Source: Hypholoma sublateritium FD-334 SS-4
Lineage: Eukaryota; Basidiomycota; Agaricomycetes; Agaricales; Strophariaceae
Assembly (NCBI GenBank): GCA_000827495.1
Contig: KN817712.1
Location: forward strand, 1 to 41,890
Direction of reading: 5' to 3'
DNA: 41,890 nt
How positions within the stretch are numbered: the stretch's first letter is position 1; every line of letters begins with the position of its first letter. Positions 21,587-31,205 of this stretch are shown piece by piece. A program made the position numbers and the translations under genes. The notes under the pieces were generated by a model that made no database searches, was not told the origin of the DNA, and was given only the letters and a program-made list of their open reading frames with translations.

Positions 21587-22539
21587 TGTTGAACCCGAGC
21601 ATAAGCTACTGTGTACTCGGAAGGAACAGACCGTGCGGCACTTTTTGCATTGCTGCTCTGAAAAAAAGGTGTTCGCCGGGCACGCGATGTGTTCAGAGAA
21701 CGTTTTGTAAGTAGTGGTTGGAAGAATAAGTTCTTTGGAGGAGATAAGGTCCTCTGCACGAGTCCCGCATGTCACGCCCAACTCCCGTACGCTCAAAGTT
21801 GCTGAACATTCCACCTTTCTCTCTATTTATTTGGCGTGTATAGTACGACTGAATACAAGATCTGTAGTATATATCTGACTCTCACTTGATAACACTTCTG
21901 GACGATACACTGTCTTACAAGAAATCATTTAGACACTTACACCATCCAGTTATAACATTGAGATATAGCTTTATCCAGACTCCTGGTTTTCATTTTATGT
22001 TACTGAAAAGCCGTCTCATCAGCGAATTAGACGCACACGGCAACATGCTACGCGTTCTATAAATAGAACGTGTGAGCGGGCGCCAGTCTAAGTGAGTAGG
22101 TAAGCACCGGCGAGTTGATGTTTTTATATAGGCTTTCTGAAAACAATTGATTTCACAGTTTCATGTGGACTGTAATCACGCAATCGAAGTTTTTAACGCG
22201 CTTTGAGGTGACCCAGAAACATCGGTTTGCCGGGGTTAAGTAGCGTGCCCGTACAAGCGTACGCGAGTTCCATAAAAGGTCATATTTTGAAATTAGCCTG
22301 TACACAACGTGAGGGGAAGCGCACGCCACGCGGAGCGCCGGGCGTGGATACTACCCAGAGTGCGCCGTGCGGAGAGAGTGCGAGCCGGGCTGCGGGGTAC
22401 ATGATCCAGATGTGGGTAGGAGGTAGGGAGCGCAGGATGCGCCGACGTGGGTGTACGGAACGCAGTGGTCTGCGCGGGCGGAGGGCGCCCCTGGTGGCGG
22501 TGGGATCATGGGCAGACGCGCGCCATCGTGAATATACAA
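21587..22539. other. Intergenic, no gene assigned
   Basis: A Cys-rich frame on the minus strand (21566-21814, ending in QQCKKCRTVCSFRVHSSLC) lacks an ATG and any family match. An 8-bp-stem palindrome containing TATAAATA (cgttctataaatagaacg) lies at 22053-22070. From about 22,280 the DNA becomes GC-rich and grades into HMG-gene debris. Confidence 0.4.
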
Positions 22540-23800
22540 ATGGGGCAGAACGGAGTGGATATGTGAATAATGAAAAAATAGATGCGGACACGCACAGTGG
22601 GCGGCGGGTGGGGGTGGGTATGGTGCGGGATACCAACAACGACGACGAGGATATGGAAGGACGCACCGACACGCCGAACCCAAGACGGAGCCACGGCGAT
22701 CGGGGCGCACGACAGAGGGGACGACGGACACGCTGAGACGCGCAGCCACACCGGCTAGTACGCGCCGTCGAAGTACATCGCGTCTCGTTTCCGGTGTTTT
22801 TCGTGGCGGTGGAGGACGAGATTGACGGCCCGAAGGCGAACGACGCGCGCGCAGAGGCGGTATACTCCGAAGGACCCTCGCAGCGCGGGAATGGGTACCA
22901 GAGTCGAACGGAGTGCATGTCCCATGGTCCGCGTGAGGTATGAATGAATAATGAGCAAATGAATTTGGATACCGTGGTGTCACGCAGGCACACGACGATG
23001 CGCACGCAGCCGCACCGGACTAGTACGCGCCTCGGGTCAATTCCGAACGCGGGGTGGCGCCGCTCCTTGCCCGTGCCTGCCACAGCGCAGCGCGTCGGGC
23101 GACCCTGCTCAAATGCCTTGCACACGCTGCATACACCCATGCGCGTGGGGACCAAGATTATGGGTGGCGAGGTGGCGAAAGTACGCGTACTAGGGCGATG
23201 CGCCCGTCTATCGATGAGTGGCGAAGTGCTGCGCATCATGATTTGCTGCGCCGGCCCATGACCATACATCCCCGCCATGCACTCCGCCCTCTCCGGGGGC
23301 ATGCGTGTCGTCAAGGTGCCCATAGTGCAGAACAGCGATACCGCGTCGTAAAGCCACGCGGCCAACACATCCCACGCTCGACGCCGCCGACGAGGACCGC
23401 GACGCGCCGCTGGGTGAGAAGTACGGCGCGAACAGCTTGGGCTCGAAGCTTGGGCTCGAGGTTCGACGCCTGACGTTCTGCAGGGGCTTGTGATCGCGCT
23501 CAACCTGCATACCTACAGTACGGGGACCAGCTACACTGGCACCGCCAAAATGGCGCCCCGAACGCATCCCAAACATGGTGTGGTCGTCGGAGAAGGGCGA
23601 TTGAACACGTTATCGCCCACACCCCACGCAAGCATGAGGCGCAGCTGCGCGAACCAGAGGCAAATCTCGAATCCGAGGAGTTGCGCTGCGCGCGGGTCGG
23701 ATCGCGGACGCCTAAGCGGGGGAAAGTGCTGCTGTTCGCGCTGTTGGTGGACGATATAGAGGTGGGTGGGCCGAAGAAGAACGGCGCGTGTGCACACGGG
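22540..23800 (-). pseudogene. Two nested antisense fragments of an HMG-box gene
   Basis: 22,540-22,790 matches the reverse of the HMG gene 3' UTR and C-terminal end (gtgaataatgaaaaaatag; cgccgtcgaagtacatcgcg). 22,795-22,860 jumps to the reverse of about 40,300-40,370 (ggtggaggacgag, cccgaaggcgaacgacgcgc). After a segment shared with 16.74-16.93 kb, 23,200-23,800 matches the reverse of about 40,990 down to 40,300 once more, including the region around VFTHPFSADHA. So two truncated copies lie in tandem, both lacking the HMG box. A long minus frame (22280-23503) is a remnant with many substitutions rather than a gene. Confidence 0.75.
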
Positions 23801-24574
23801 GGCGTGAAGCCGAAGGTATTGCTGAGTATTGCTGGGATTTGGCTGGGATACTTATGTGGGTAGTAAAGCGGCGCGTCGGCGTCGTGCCAGCAGCTCTGGG
23901 ATGAGCGGGCCGGAAGCCGCCGGCGAATTCCGAGCATTCGCCGTGTGCACAGCCTGTCCACGGAGTCACCTTCTTTCCTCAAACAACCATCCGTGCAACC
24001 CCCTATCGCCGGCGCCCGTCCTTCGGTGTCGCGAGCGGCTTCTCGCGGAGGCAAGTGCTGTGCATTTGTTGGAGAACGACGGCACGATTTTGGCACGATT
24101 AGCTGTAGCTTGGCTGTAGCGCATTCGTGAAATGCTCTTCCTTGATCAAGCAGAGCACGCGCAGTCCAGCTCGGTGCGGGTAGGATAAGCGAGACCATTA
24201 ACAGATTCCAAGACGTGGGTGTCACCAATACTAAGTAATATATTACATACATACCATACATACCAAAGGATCTATGTACATCATATTATACATGACTATG
24301 GTTGTAAGGCTCACTCAGTCGTGGTTGATTATCAGTTTTTTGTATTGGCTAGTACGGAACGTATAAATTAACTATTGCGATGAACCAATCAAAGAATAGT
24401 AGGACGCCGGGTACTTCTACCAAACAGCATAAGCTTTTACATTCGGTCTATGTATACAAAAAGAAAGCATCAACGAACCATAAATATGTACTATAGATTG
24501 ACTATAGATGTACCCAGTATAAACCGAATGTTAGACGGTGAAAAAGTCATGATGATGATCCTTCATTTGTTATC
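23801..24574. other. Intergenic, no gene seen
   Basis: GC-rich sequence up to about 24,120 with no recognised match, then AT-rich DNA with a short catac/tacata microsatellite near 24,243-24,264. No supported coding frame. Confidence 0.5.
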
Positions 24575-25440
24575 CTAACATGCAGGCAAGCGAGATCTGG
24601 TGGAGCCTGCACATTTTTTCTGGTGTCGCGGCAAGTCCGTTTTATAAAATGTTCTATAGGAAGAACATTTTTCACATTGATAGCGCACTTGTTGTTCGGG
24701 AGCAGTGTGAAATCGGTTGACATGCGCTAGCAGACTCTACTTCAGCTAATATTCTCAGTGAGTATAGAGTTAAATCAGACGAACTTTTCAATCTGTAATT
24801 CGTGGTGAACTTCCGTCGACAGGACTTGTCCAGGCAATGAAAGGTTTTCTTTTGTGACGAAACAGACGGTTTCTGAGCCATAGGTGCGTTTAGATTGCTA
24901 TAGGCGACTTCCATGCCTTCTGCAGGTGCACCCCCGTACCAGGGGAACGTGTATATTTGACCAGGGTCATCCTGAAAAACAATTATTTTCGGAAATAACC
25001 AGCGACTGATTGGAGTGCTTACATGATTCTGCTGTAGATAGCTATCTCCCCGCCCAGTGGCTGTAAATGTCGGAGCGGAAGTGCCAATGCAATGCAGGTA
25101 GTTCTGAGTTAGACAGATTTATCAACCGTTATTCAGTGTCAAAAGCTCATTGCATGCCATTTCATCAGTGGCATCAGTGGATCTTGGATATGGATATGGC
25201 GCATTGTGAACGTTGGTTTTCACCACTTGCGTGGACAGCTCCTGAAGCAGAGAATGTCAGCAACACACATGTCCAAAGTGGTGACCATGCACACAGGATA
25301 TAACAAGTCAATGACATCATGTTGGTTGCCTGTAGGATACACTAAATAGTCACCAAATGGATTTGGGAGCAGGCTACCAGACGGCGATGAGCTTAATGAA
25401 AGTGAGAAAGCAGGTTTCATTCTGCAGAGGTGTTGGAAAA
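24575..25440 (-). CDS. Zinc-finger protein (C2H2 plus C2HC), copy 2
   Basis: Paralogue of the gene at 18,999-20,250. Last exons: 24,726-24,575 (HVNRFH, then CEKCSSYRTFYKTDL and PRHQKKC, stop at 24575-24577), preceded by a 58-base intron and exon 24,971-24,785 (GQIYTFPWYGG, then CLDKSCRRKFTTNYRLK), then a 51-base intron and exon 25,060-25,023. All junction phases agree. Both fingers keep their metal ligands. Upstream, a frame around 25,260-25,440 (PNPFGDYLVYPTGNQ, DLLYPV) corresponds to N-terminal exons of copy 1, but an ATG start was not settled. The shared exon order supports gene duplication. Probably a nuclear DNA-binding protein; function unknown. Confidence 0.55.
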
Positions 25441-27137
25441 TTGGCACTACAGAAGTTGGGTGTGGAACCGGCGATTTAAATAGCCTCGTATTTCAGCTGG
25501 TTCTTATATGCTTAGCTCTGACAGTATCTTTTCTTAAAACGCACCAGGTTCATCCACTGAGTCATTAAGATTGCGAAAACATAGTTTCGAACCCAGATTT
25601 GATGCTTTGCAGAATCCAAGTAGGCTGATATAAAACGTGCCAGATCCAGACTTTCTCCAAACCAACGAGATTCATACTTGCAGTGCAATACGGACTCCCT
25701 TGGATTCACACTGGGTGACTTTCCACAACTCTAACCCGAATATCTAAATCCAAATTACTGAAAATAAGGGTCCTACGCTGGGATGCCGGTGATGATACAA
25801 GCTCCGAACTGTCATGTGGCGCTTTTGTTGACAGGTTCAAACCTGAGATTTAGAGGAGGCCTCCCGACCCCCCCTCTAGATTTTGAAACATCAAAAGCTG
25901 TCAAATCGCCCTGATTAGTTTCCTTTTAGGGGATACGGCATGGCGGCAGACGCGTCATCGTTATGTTATGCCCCATATAAGGTTGGCGGGAACTCTACGG
26001 TAGGATTTCAAATTTGCATCGGCCATATGTGCTTCCTATGACTCTCAGTCGAGCCTTCAATGTGCCTTCCATTCATGATTAATTGTCCCAGTTATCTACC
26101 GTCTAGCAGTCAAATGTCCAATGTGTTTGATGGGCCGTTTTTTGACGGTATTAAACTTTTACAAGGATGTCTATTTCCATGAGTTTATGTCTCTACTTCA
26201 CCCAAACTTCACCTCGACTTCACTATTTGACACAAATTCAACAAAAGCATGTTCCAAATACAAGACATTTAATAGAAAACAAAAAAAAGAGTATGTGATT
26301 TTACAAATNTTTTCACCAAATCTCCATGTTCTGANAACCAATTTGCATCTTATTCNAGGCTCTCATATCTTTTTTAATTTCAATATTTATGTTTGAAACA
26401 TATCATATGTTTACGGAAGATAGTGACTATCATGGTGTACTAGGATCATATTACATACTTAGAAATTACAGCGTTGAGCAGGTTTTCAGGAAAAAATAAA
26501 GTGAAATACAAACATTGAAGGTAAAACACGCCCAGAAAACATATGTGCGACAACATATGCCCTGCTCAAGCCCTCGGAGATCCTGGACAAGACCTTAGTT
26601 CGTAGAAAGCCAAGCAGAGGAGCCCAGAGCGTATGCGCCCATCGACGAAATAGGATCAGCGGAAATCAAAAATCCTACCGTAGAGTTCCCGCCAACGGTA
26701 CCCATATCTAGCCGTCGCTTGACCGCCGTCTCTTGCAGTGCCACTGTGACCACAACCATCTTCTATAGCTCTCCTCCTCTCCCTAAGTCTATCTCTGACA
26801 CTCCTGTAGGTGCTATTTTCTACACAAACTATTGCCTGTAAGTATAGTCCGTTCCAATTCCCTTGCCTTTGTGACCCTCAATACCCCCCTCCATTTTCTG
26901 TGCCACTAGCACTGATTTTGCAATATAAGCTGACCTCTGTAACTTGATCGTGCTCCGTGGTCATATAAATTAATGCAAACCATTTTGTAGACTTAAGCAT
27001 CTTGGAGTACAGACCAGTGTACGGGATCTTCAAATCTGATTATGAGCGCTATGATGGCTCACTGACATTATAATTAGCGTAGAAGCCTTCCAGGAACATT
27101 AATATTCCGCGATCTGCCGCGCAGCGGCTGATCTTAG
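25441..27137. other. Gene-poor, largely AT-rich region
   Basis: No gene supported. Ambiguous bases lie at 26309, 26335 and 26356. It contains a hairpin-prone stretch around 25,850-25,895 (atttagaggagg against ccccctctagat), the 27-base inverted repeat pair described separately, and the flank of the retrotransposon. Confidence 0.5.
25982..26696. repeat. Perfect 27-base inverted repeat, arms 715 bases apart end to end
   Basis: The left arm, 25982-26008, starts gttggcgggaactctacggt; the right arm, 26670-26696, is its exact reverse complement. The enclosed 661 bases are AT-rich and non-coding. No target-site duplication is adjacent to the arms; cccatat occurs a few bases outside both. It could be a small non-autonomous DNA transposon or the relic of an inverted duplication. 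Confidence 0.8.
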
Positions 27138-27447
27138 GATAAGATTAGATAGCGAAAGGAGCTGGAAGAAGCAGCGCGCCACTGTGCGCAAATATGCAGC
27201 AACAGTGGCCGCTTCTTTTCGCCGTGAAAAAAGAGCCGCCTCTCTCTTGCTTCACGCTGCGAGACCAGGCGACTTGAGCTTCAAAAAGCCTCACTTTTCT
27301 CTCGGTAGTCGGTCGTTAGCCGCTTTCATACTGCTCTCTGCACCTCCCTTTCATTTTTCTCACCTCCTCGTACTCACCTGCTCACTTTAATTTCATTTCC
27401 CCTGACACCGACACAATCCGTTTCATTTGCGCCACCAAGATTCTCCC

Positions 27448-28905
27448 ATGGCCGAAATCGATGACGACGCCGCTCAGGCCGCTGCACTGGCCGCCGCACA
27501 GGAGGCTGCTGCTAAGGCCGCCGCCGACGCGGCTGCTCTCGCGGCACGCCAGCAAGATCCGGACCCGAATAACGGCACATTCGACCGTAGTAAGCTCTCT
27601 CTTCGCGGAAAATTGACCTATAATTACGCCGTTCATAATAAAAATGCCGAGAAAGAGGCCAAGGCCATCGGCCGGGCGCTCAGAGCTCCCCAGCCGGATG
27701 ATTCGCCGCCAGGCTCTCCGGCTGCAGACTACATTCCCATGTCTTTGGATGACATGCGGGCTCTAAAGGAGCCTGCTGTCATCAAGCTATTTGAGGGTAT
27801 CATCCCTGATTACCTGGTTTTGGAGCTTGCGAAAGACCGAAACATTTTGGAGGAGTCTTCTGCGCTCAAGCGCAAAGACTCTTCGGATCCCATTGACCCC
27901 ATGAAGCGACGGCGCAGAAATGGGGCTGGCGCGGTCGAGGTGGCCATGGGCGATCAACTCCTGATTGAATTTCCCCAAATTCTATTTGATATGGATGTTC
28001 ATTATCCCGTCCCGCTTCCTTTTTTCACGAACAAAAACCTTCGTTATATTTACGACAAGGGCACTTCCCTGCCGCGTATCAAAGCGTCCGTGGACAAGAC
28101 ACAAATTCTAAATGTCAAGGAGATTGCTCTCGTTTTGAATGACGAGCTATCTTTGGACTGCGTGGATTATTTCGAAGCCGCAGACAATTACTTCCGTTTC
28201 CAGCGACAGTGTGACGTGGTGGAAGATGAAGGTGGTGGCGAGTGGACACATTTTTTCGCTGAACACTTTCGCTTCTTTGAAACCCAGGTCGACAAGAATT
28301 CCTTGTACCCAGCCTGGAAGCATCTCGAACTCAAGATGCGCCAGGACCACCTCACGTTCAACATGAAATTCAATCTCGCCTCCTACAGCCTGCAGTTCGA
28401 GCTCTGCAGGAACAAATGGGAATCGACCGAGGCCTTCTGCCTATACGCGAGCCAGAATTTGGCGGGACCCTCTTCCTCGTCAGACTACGCAGCGTCGCGC
28501 GGCTCCCCATCGGCGCGGGGTGGCAAACCTTCCTCGTTCTCGAGGGGCAGCAAGCGCGGGGGGGGCAATGCGTCGAGCCGCGGCACCCCCAGGTCCTTTC
28601 CAGCAGGCAGCAGTCGCTCAGGTCTCCCCACCTGCTGCATCCTCTGCGGGGAGAGAGGGCACGGCTTTGGCCTGCATCTCAGCGGTACCGCCCCAACCTT
28701 GTTTGCCGACGGCTCCAGCATCTGGGCGAAGGTCAAGGACCGTAACTTCTGCACGCCCGACGGCCGCAGCATGTGCATCAACTTCAACGTCCGGGGACGT
28801 GACCATGTCTGCACCGATCCTTCCCGAGCTCACAACTGCTCATTCTGTGGTAGCGAGACCCATCACGCCTTCTCCTGGTCGTGCCGTCCTTCCCCGGCCA
28901 TCTAA
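27448..28905 (+). CDS. Gag-like protein of the YR retrotransposon
   Basis: 485 residues from ATG 27448. The N-terminal region is Ala-rich and probably helical. The C-terminal end is Ser/Gly-rich with two Cys/His clusters: CILCGERGHGFGLH, similar to a zinc knuckle, and a later C..HVC..HNCSFCGSETHHAF..C group, which likely binds nucleic acid. A basic patch (MKRRRRN) lies near residue 150. The frame is intact. Its end overlaps the start of the RT gene by about 100 bases in a different frame, a usual compact arrangement in such elements. Confidence 0.75.
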   Translation: MAEIDDDAAQAAALAAAQEAAAKAAADAAALAARQQDPDPNNGTFDRSKLSLRGKLTYNYAVHNKNAEKEAKAIGRALRAPQPDDSPPGSPAADYIPMSLDDMRALKEPAVIKLFEGIIPDYLVLELAKDRNILEESSALKRKDSSDPIDPMKRRRRNGAGAVEVAMGDQLLIEFPQILFDMDVHYPVPLPFFTNKNLRYIYDKGTSLPRIKASVDKTQILNVKEIALVLNDELSLDCVDYFEAADNYFRFQRQCDVVEDEGGGEWTHFFAEHFRFFETQVDKNSLYPAWKHLELKMRQDHLTFNMKFNLASYSLQFELCRNKWESTEAFCLYASQNLAGPSSSSDYAASRGSPSARGGKPSSFSRGSKRGGGNASSRGTPRSFPAGSSRSGLPTCCILCGERGHGFGLHLSGTAPTLFADGSSIWAKVKDRNFCTPDGRSMCINFNVRGRDHVCTDPSRAHNCSFCGSETHHAFSWSCRPSPAI

Positions 28906-31204
28906 TTTGCGTCCTTTCGTTACTTCGAGTTCAATTGCCATCGCTCCGCTTGTCTCTCCTTCTTTGCATAATGTTTTTTCTTCACCTGCTGCTGTATCTA
29001 CCTTACCATACCGTGATTTCTCAGATCAAGTCCTCCACCGCAGTCCCTCAGCCTGTGGTATTCCGTCTCACGATTTAATTTACAACCGCATCGTTTGTCC
29101 TTATGACGCTTCCGCTTTCCAATCTTATCTTCTCAAGCATAATCTCACTGACGCTTATCCCTTGCTAGTCGACAACCTGCTTCACGGGTTCCCTCTGGGC
29201 TCTATGCCCCCTCTCACCTCCACTGTCATCATACCAAATGCAGCATCCGCTGCTCTCCACATGGACGCCATTTCCGCATACCTCAACGACGAAGTGGTCG
29301 CTGGCCGCATGTCAGGCCCCTTTTCAGCAGCCGAAACTGAATGCATCCTCCGCGGACCCTTCTTCTCTTCACCTCTCCTGGTCGTTGTCCAGCCGCAACA
29401 CCCCGGAGCCCCTGACAAGATCAGAATATGCCGCCATCTATCCAAACATTACAAAGGCGCGCAGTCTGTGAACTCCCACGTCTGCAAAGAAGATTTCCCC
29501 ACCCGTTTTGATACGGCGTCCAAGGTGGCGGATATCGTGAGTCCTCCTTCATTCTTACTTCTATCCCTTCCCTACTACATACTGTTGCCGGCCTCCGCAC
29601 ATGTCATACACATGTGTAGCTGCCGCCGCTTCCCTTCGCGGATCGAACCTCCCTCGATGCACAGGGCCACGAGCATGCCCTTTTTACTCCGTACGAATCA
29701 GGCCTTTTCGGCCGCGGTCTACGGTGTTCCGAGCTTCTCTCGACGCACGGCGCCACGAGCGCGCCCTCTTCATACCAGGTTCAGCTGCGGCATGCTTAAC
29801 AGGCAGCCAATGCACATCCAAACACCAACCATACGTTGCGTGTAGGGCCGCACTCCAGCTTCCACCTCTTCAATGGTGTGGCAATGTCATACTTTGGTGC
29901 CCGAACCTTCTCCCAGTGCCTTGCCGCGCTTCTCGCGCTTGGCGCTCTCCTACTTCGCTTCGCCGTTATTCCCATATCTCGAGGCTTACTCCGTTCCTTG
30001 ACAGATTGCGGAAGCTCCCCCCGGGACGCAGGCTTGTACATTCGACATTGAGAAATTCCACAGAACGTGCCCGGTCATCCCGGCGCACAAATGTTGGCTC
30101 GTCGTCCAAGGCCGCCCGGGTCTCTTCTTCATCGATCACGTCCACCCTTTTGGCTCAGCTGTCGCTTCCAGCAATGCTGGAATGATTGCGAATGCAGTGG
30201 TCGATATCTTACTAGCCGAGGGCGTCTTCCCAACGCTGAAATACGAGGACGATCTCAAGATGTTCCGGTGTCCCTTGCCCAGCCAGGACCCAGATTGCCC
30301 TCCCGCTTACTCCTATGATCGCGAGGAGGTCCTGCGCCGCGTCGCCCCCCTCAGCGTGCCCTGGCACAAAGAAAAAGGCGACCCCGAGTTCCTCTTCACT
30401 ACTACCTTCATCGGTTTCGAATGGGACTTGGTCCAGCGGCGCGTATCCCTCCCAGAGGTTAAGCGCCTAAAGTTCCTCAACCGTGTTCGTTTTTTCATCG
30501 ACAACTTCTCGGGCCACCGCTGCTCCCTGAGAGAGGTCGAACGCATCCATGGTTCTCTCTGCCATATATCCTTCGTCCACGTCGCGGGCCGCTCCTACCT
30601 TCCGGCACTATCCAATTTCGCTACCTCATTCAAAGGTTCCGAATCTGACATCCGCTGGGCCCCAAAGTCCGTTTTCACAGCTCTGCGCTGGTGGCTTATC
30701 ACGCTAAGCGTAGCCAACGTCTACCGCGACCTCACCCCGCGTGGCCCTCTCCAGGACCTTGAGCTCTTCGTGGATGCCTCCACTTCGTGGGGTATCGGCA
30801 TTTGCATTGGCCCACGCTGGGCGGCCTACAAATTGCGCGATTCCTGGAAGGTCGAGGGTCGGGACATCTGTTGGCTAGAGATGCTCGCCCTTGAGTTTCT
30901 TATCTATATACTTGACGCCATGAGTACACACAGCTGCAACCTCCTCATTCATTCTGACAACCAAGGCGCCATCGGCGCCCTCAACAAAGGCCGCAGCGGC
31001 AATCACTTCCTCAACGATTCCGTACGCCGCATTTATGCGGTGCTCATTCCTCGTTCCATCACCTTTCAGCTTGATTACATCGAATCCGAACTCAACCCTG
31101 CGGACCCAATCTCGCGCGGAGAACTGGGCCCACCTGAACTGCGTATCCCCGTCTCGTTCAGCATGCCTGACGAGCTCGCAAATGTATTTTTCCCTCCTTC
31201 CTGA
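28805..31204 (+). CDS. Reverse transcriptase-RNase H of the YR retrotransposon
   Basis: Model 28805-29536 and 30005-31204, with a 468-base intron (GTGAGT to TTGACAG, branch-like gcttact) that restores the frame exactly. RT motifs: GPFFSSPLLVVVQP and DKIRICRHLSKHY (fingers), CTFDIEKFHRTCP (motif A Asp), FGSAVASSNAGMI (motif B), KYEDDLKMF (motif C, YEDD). RNase H follows with LFVDAST, WLEMLALE and HSDNQGAI, then ELNPADPISRG. It copies element RNA into DNA and degrades the RNA strand. The stop is at 31202-31204, one base before the recombinase ATG. The intron is much longer than others in the window and contains an imperfect duplication with an 85-90-base offset (from about 29,649 and 29,735). 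The frame shows no other damage. Confidence 0.75.
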
Positions 31205-31205
31205 C

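Noticed and set aside
22280..23503. 407-residue minus-strand frame
   Set aside because: It covers several out-of-order HMG-gene fragments and changes HMG reading frame within itself, so it is an accidental frame in debris.
25820..25900. Possible tRNA T-loop (ggttcaaacc)
   Set aside because: No acceptor stem, D-arm or anticodon arm can be folded around it.
26121..26396. 91-residue plus-strand frame with unresolved bases
   Set aside because: Low-complexity AT-rich sequence with three ambiguous bases and no homology pattern.
29601..30185. 194-residue plus-strand frame within the RT gene
   Set aside because: It overlaps the 468-base intron and continues out of frame with the RT motifs.
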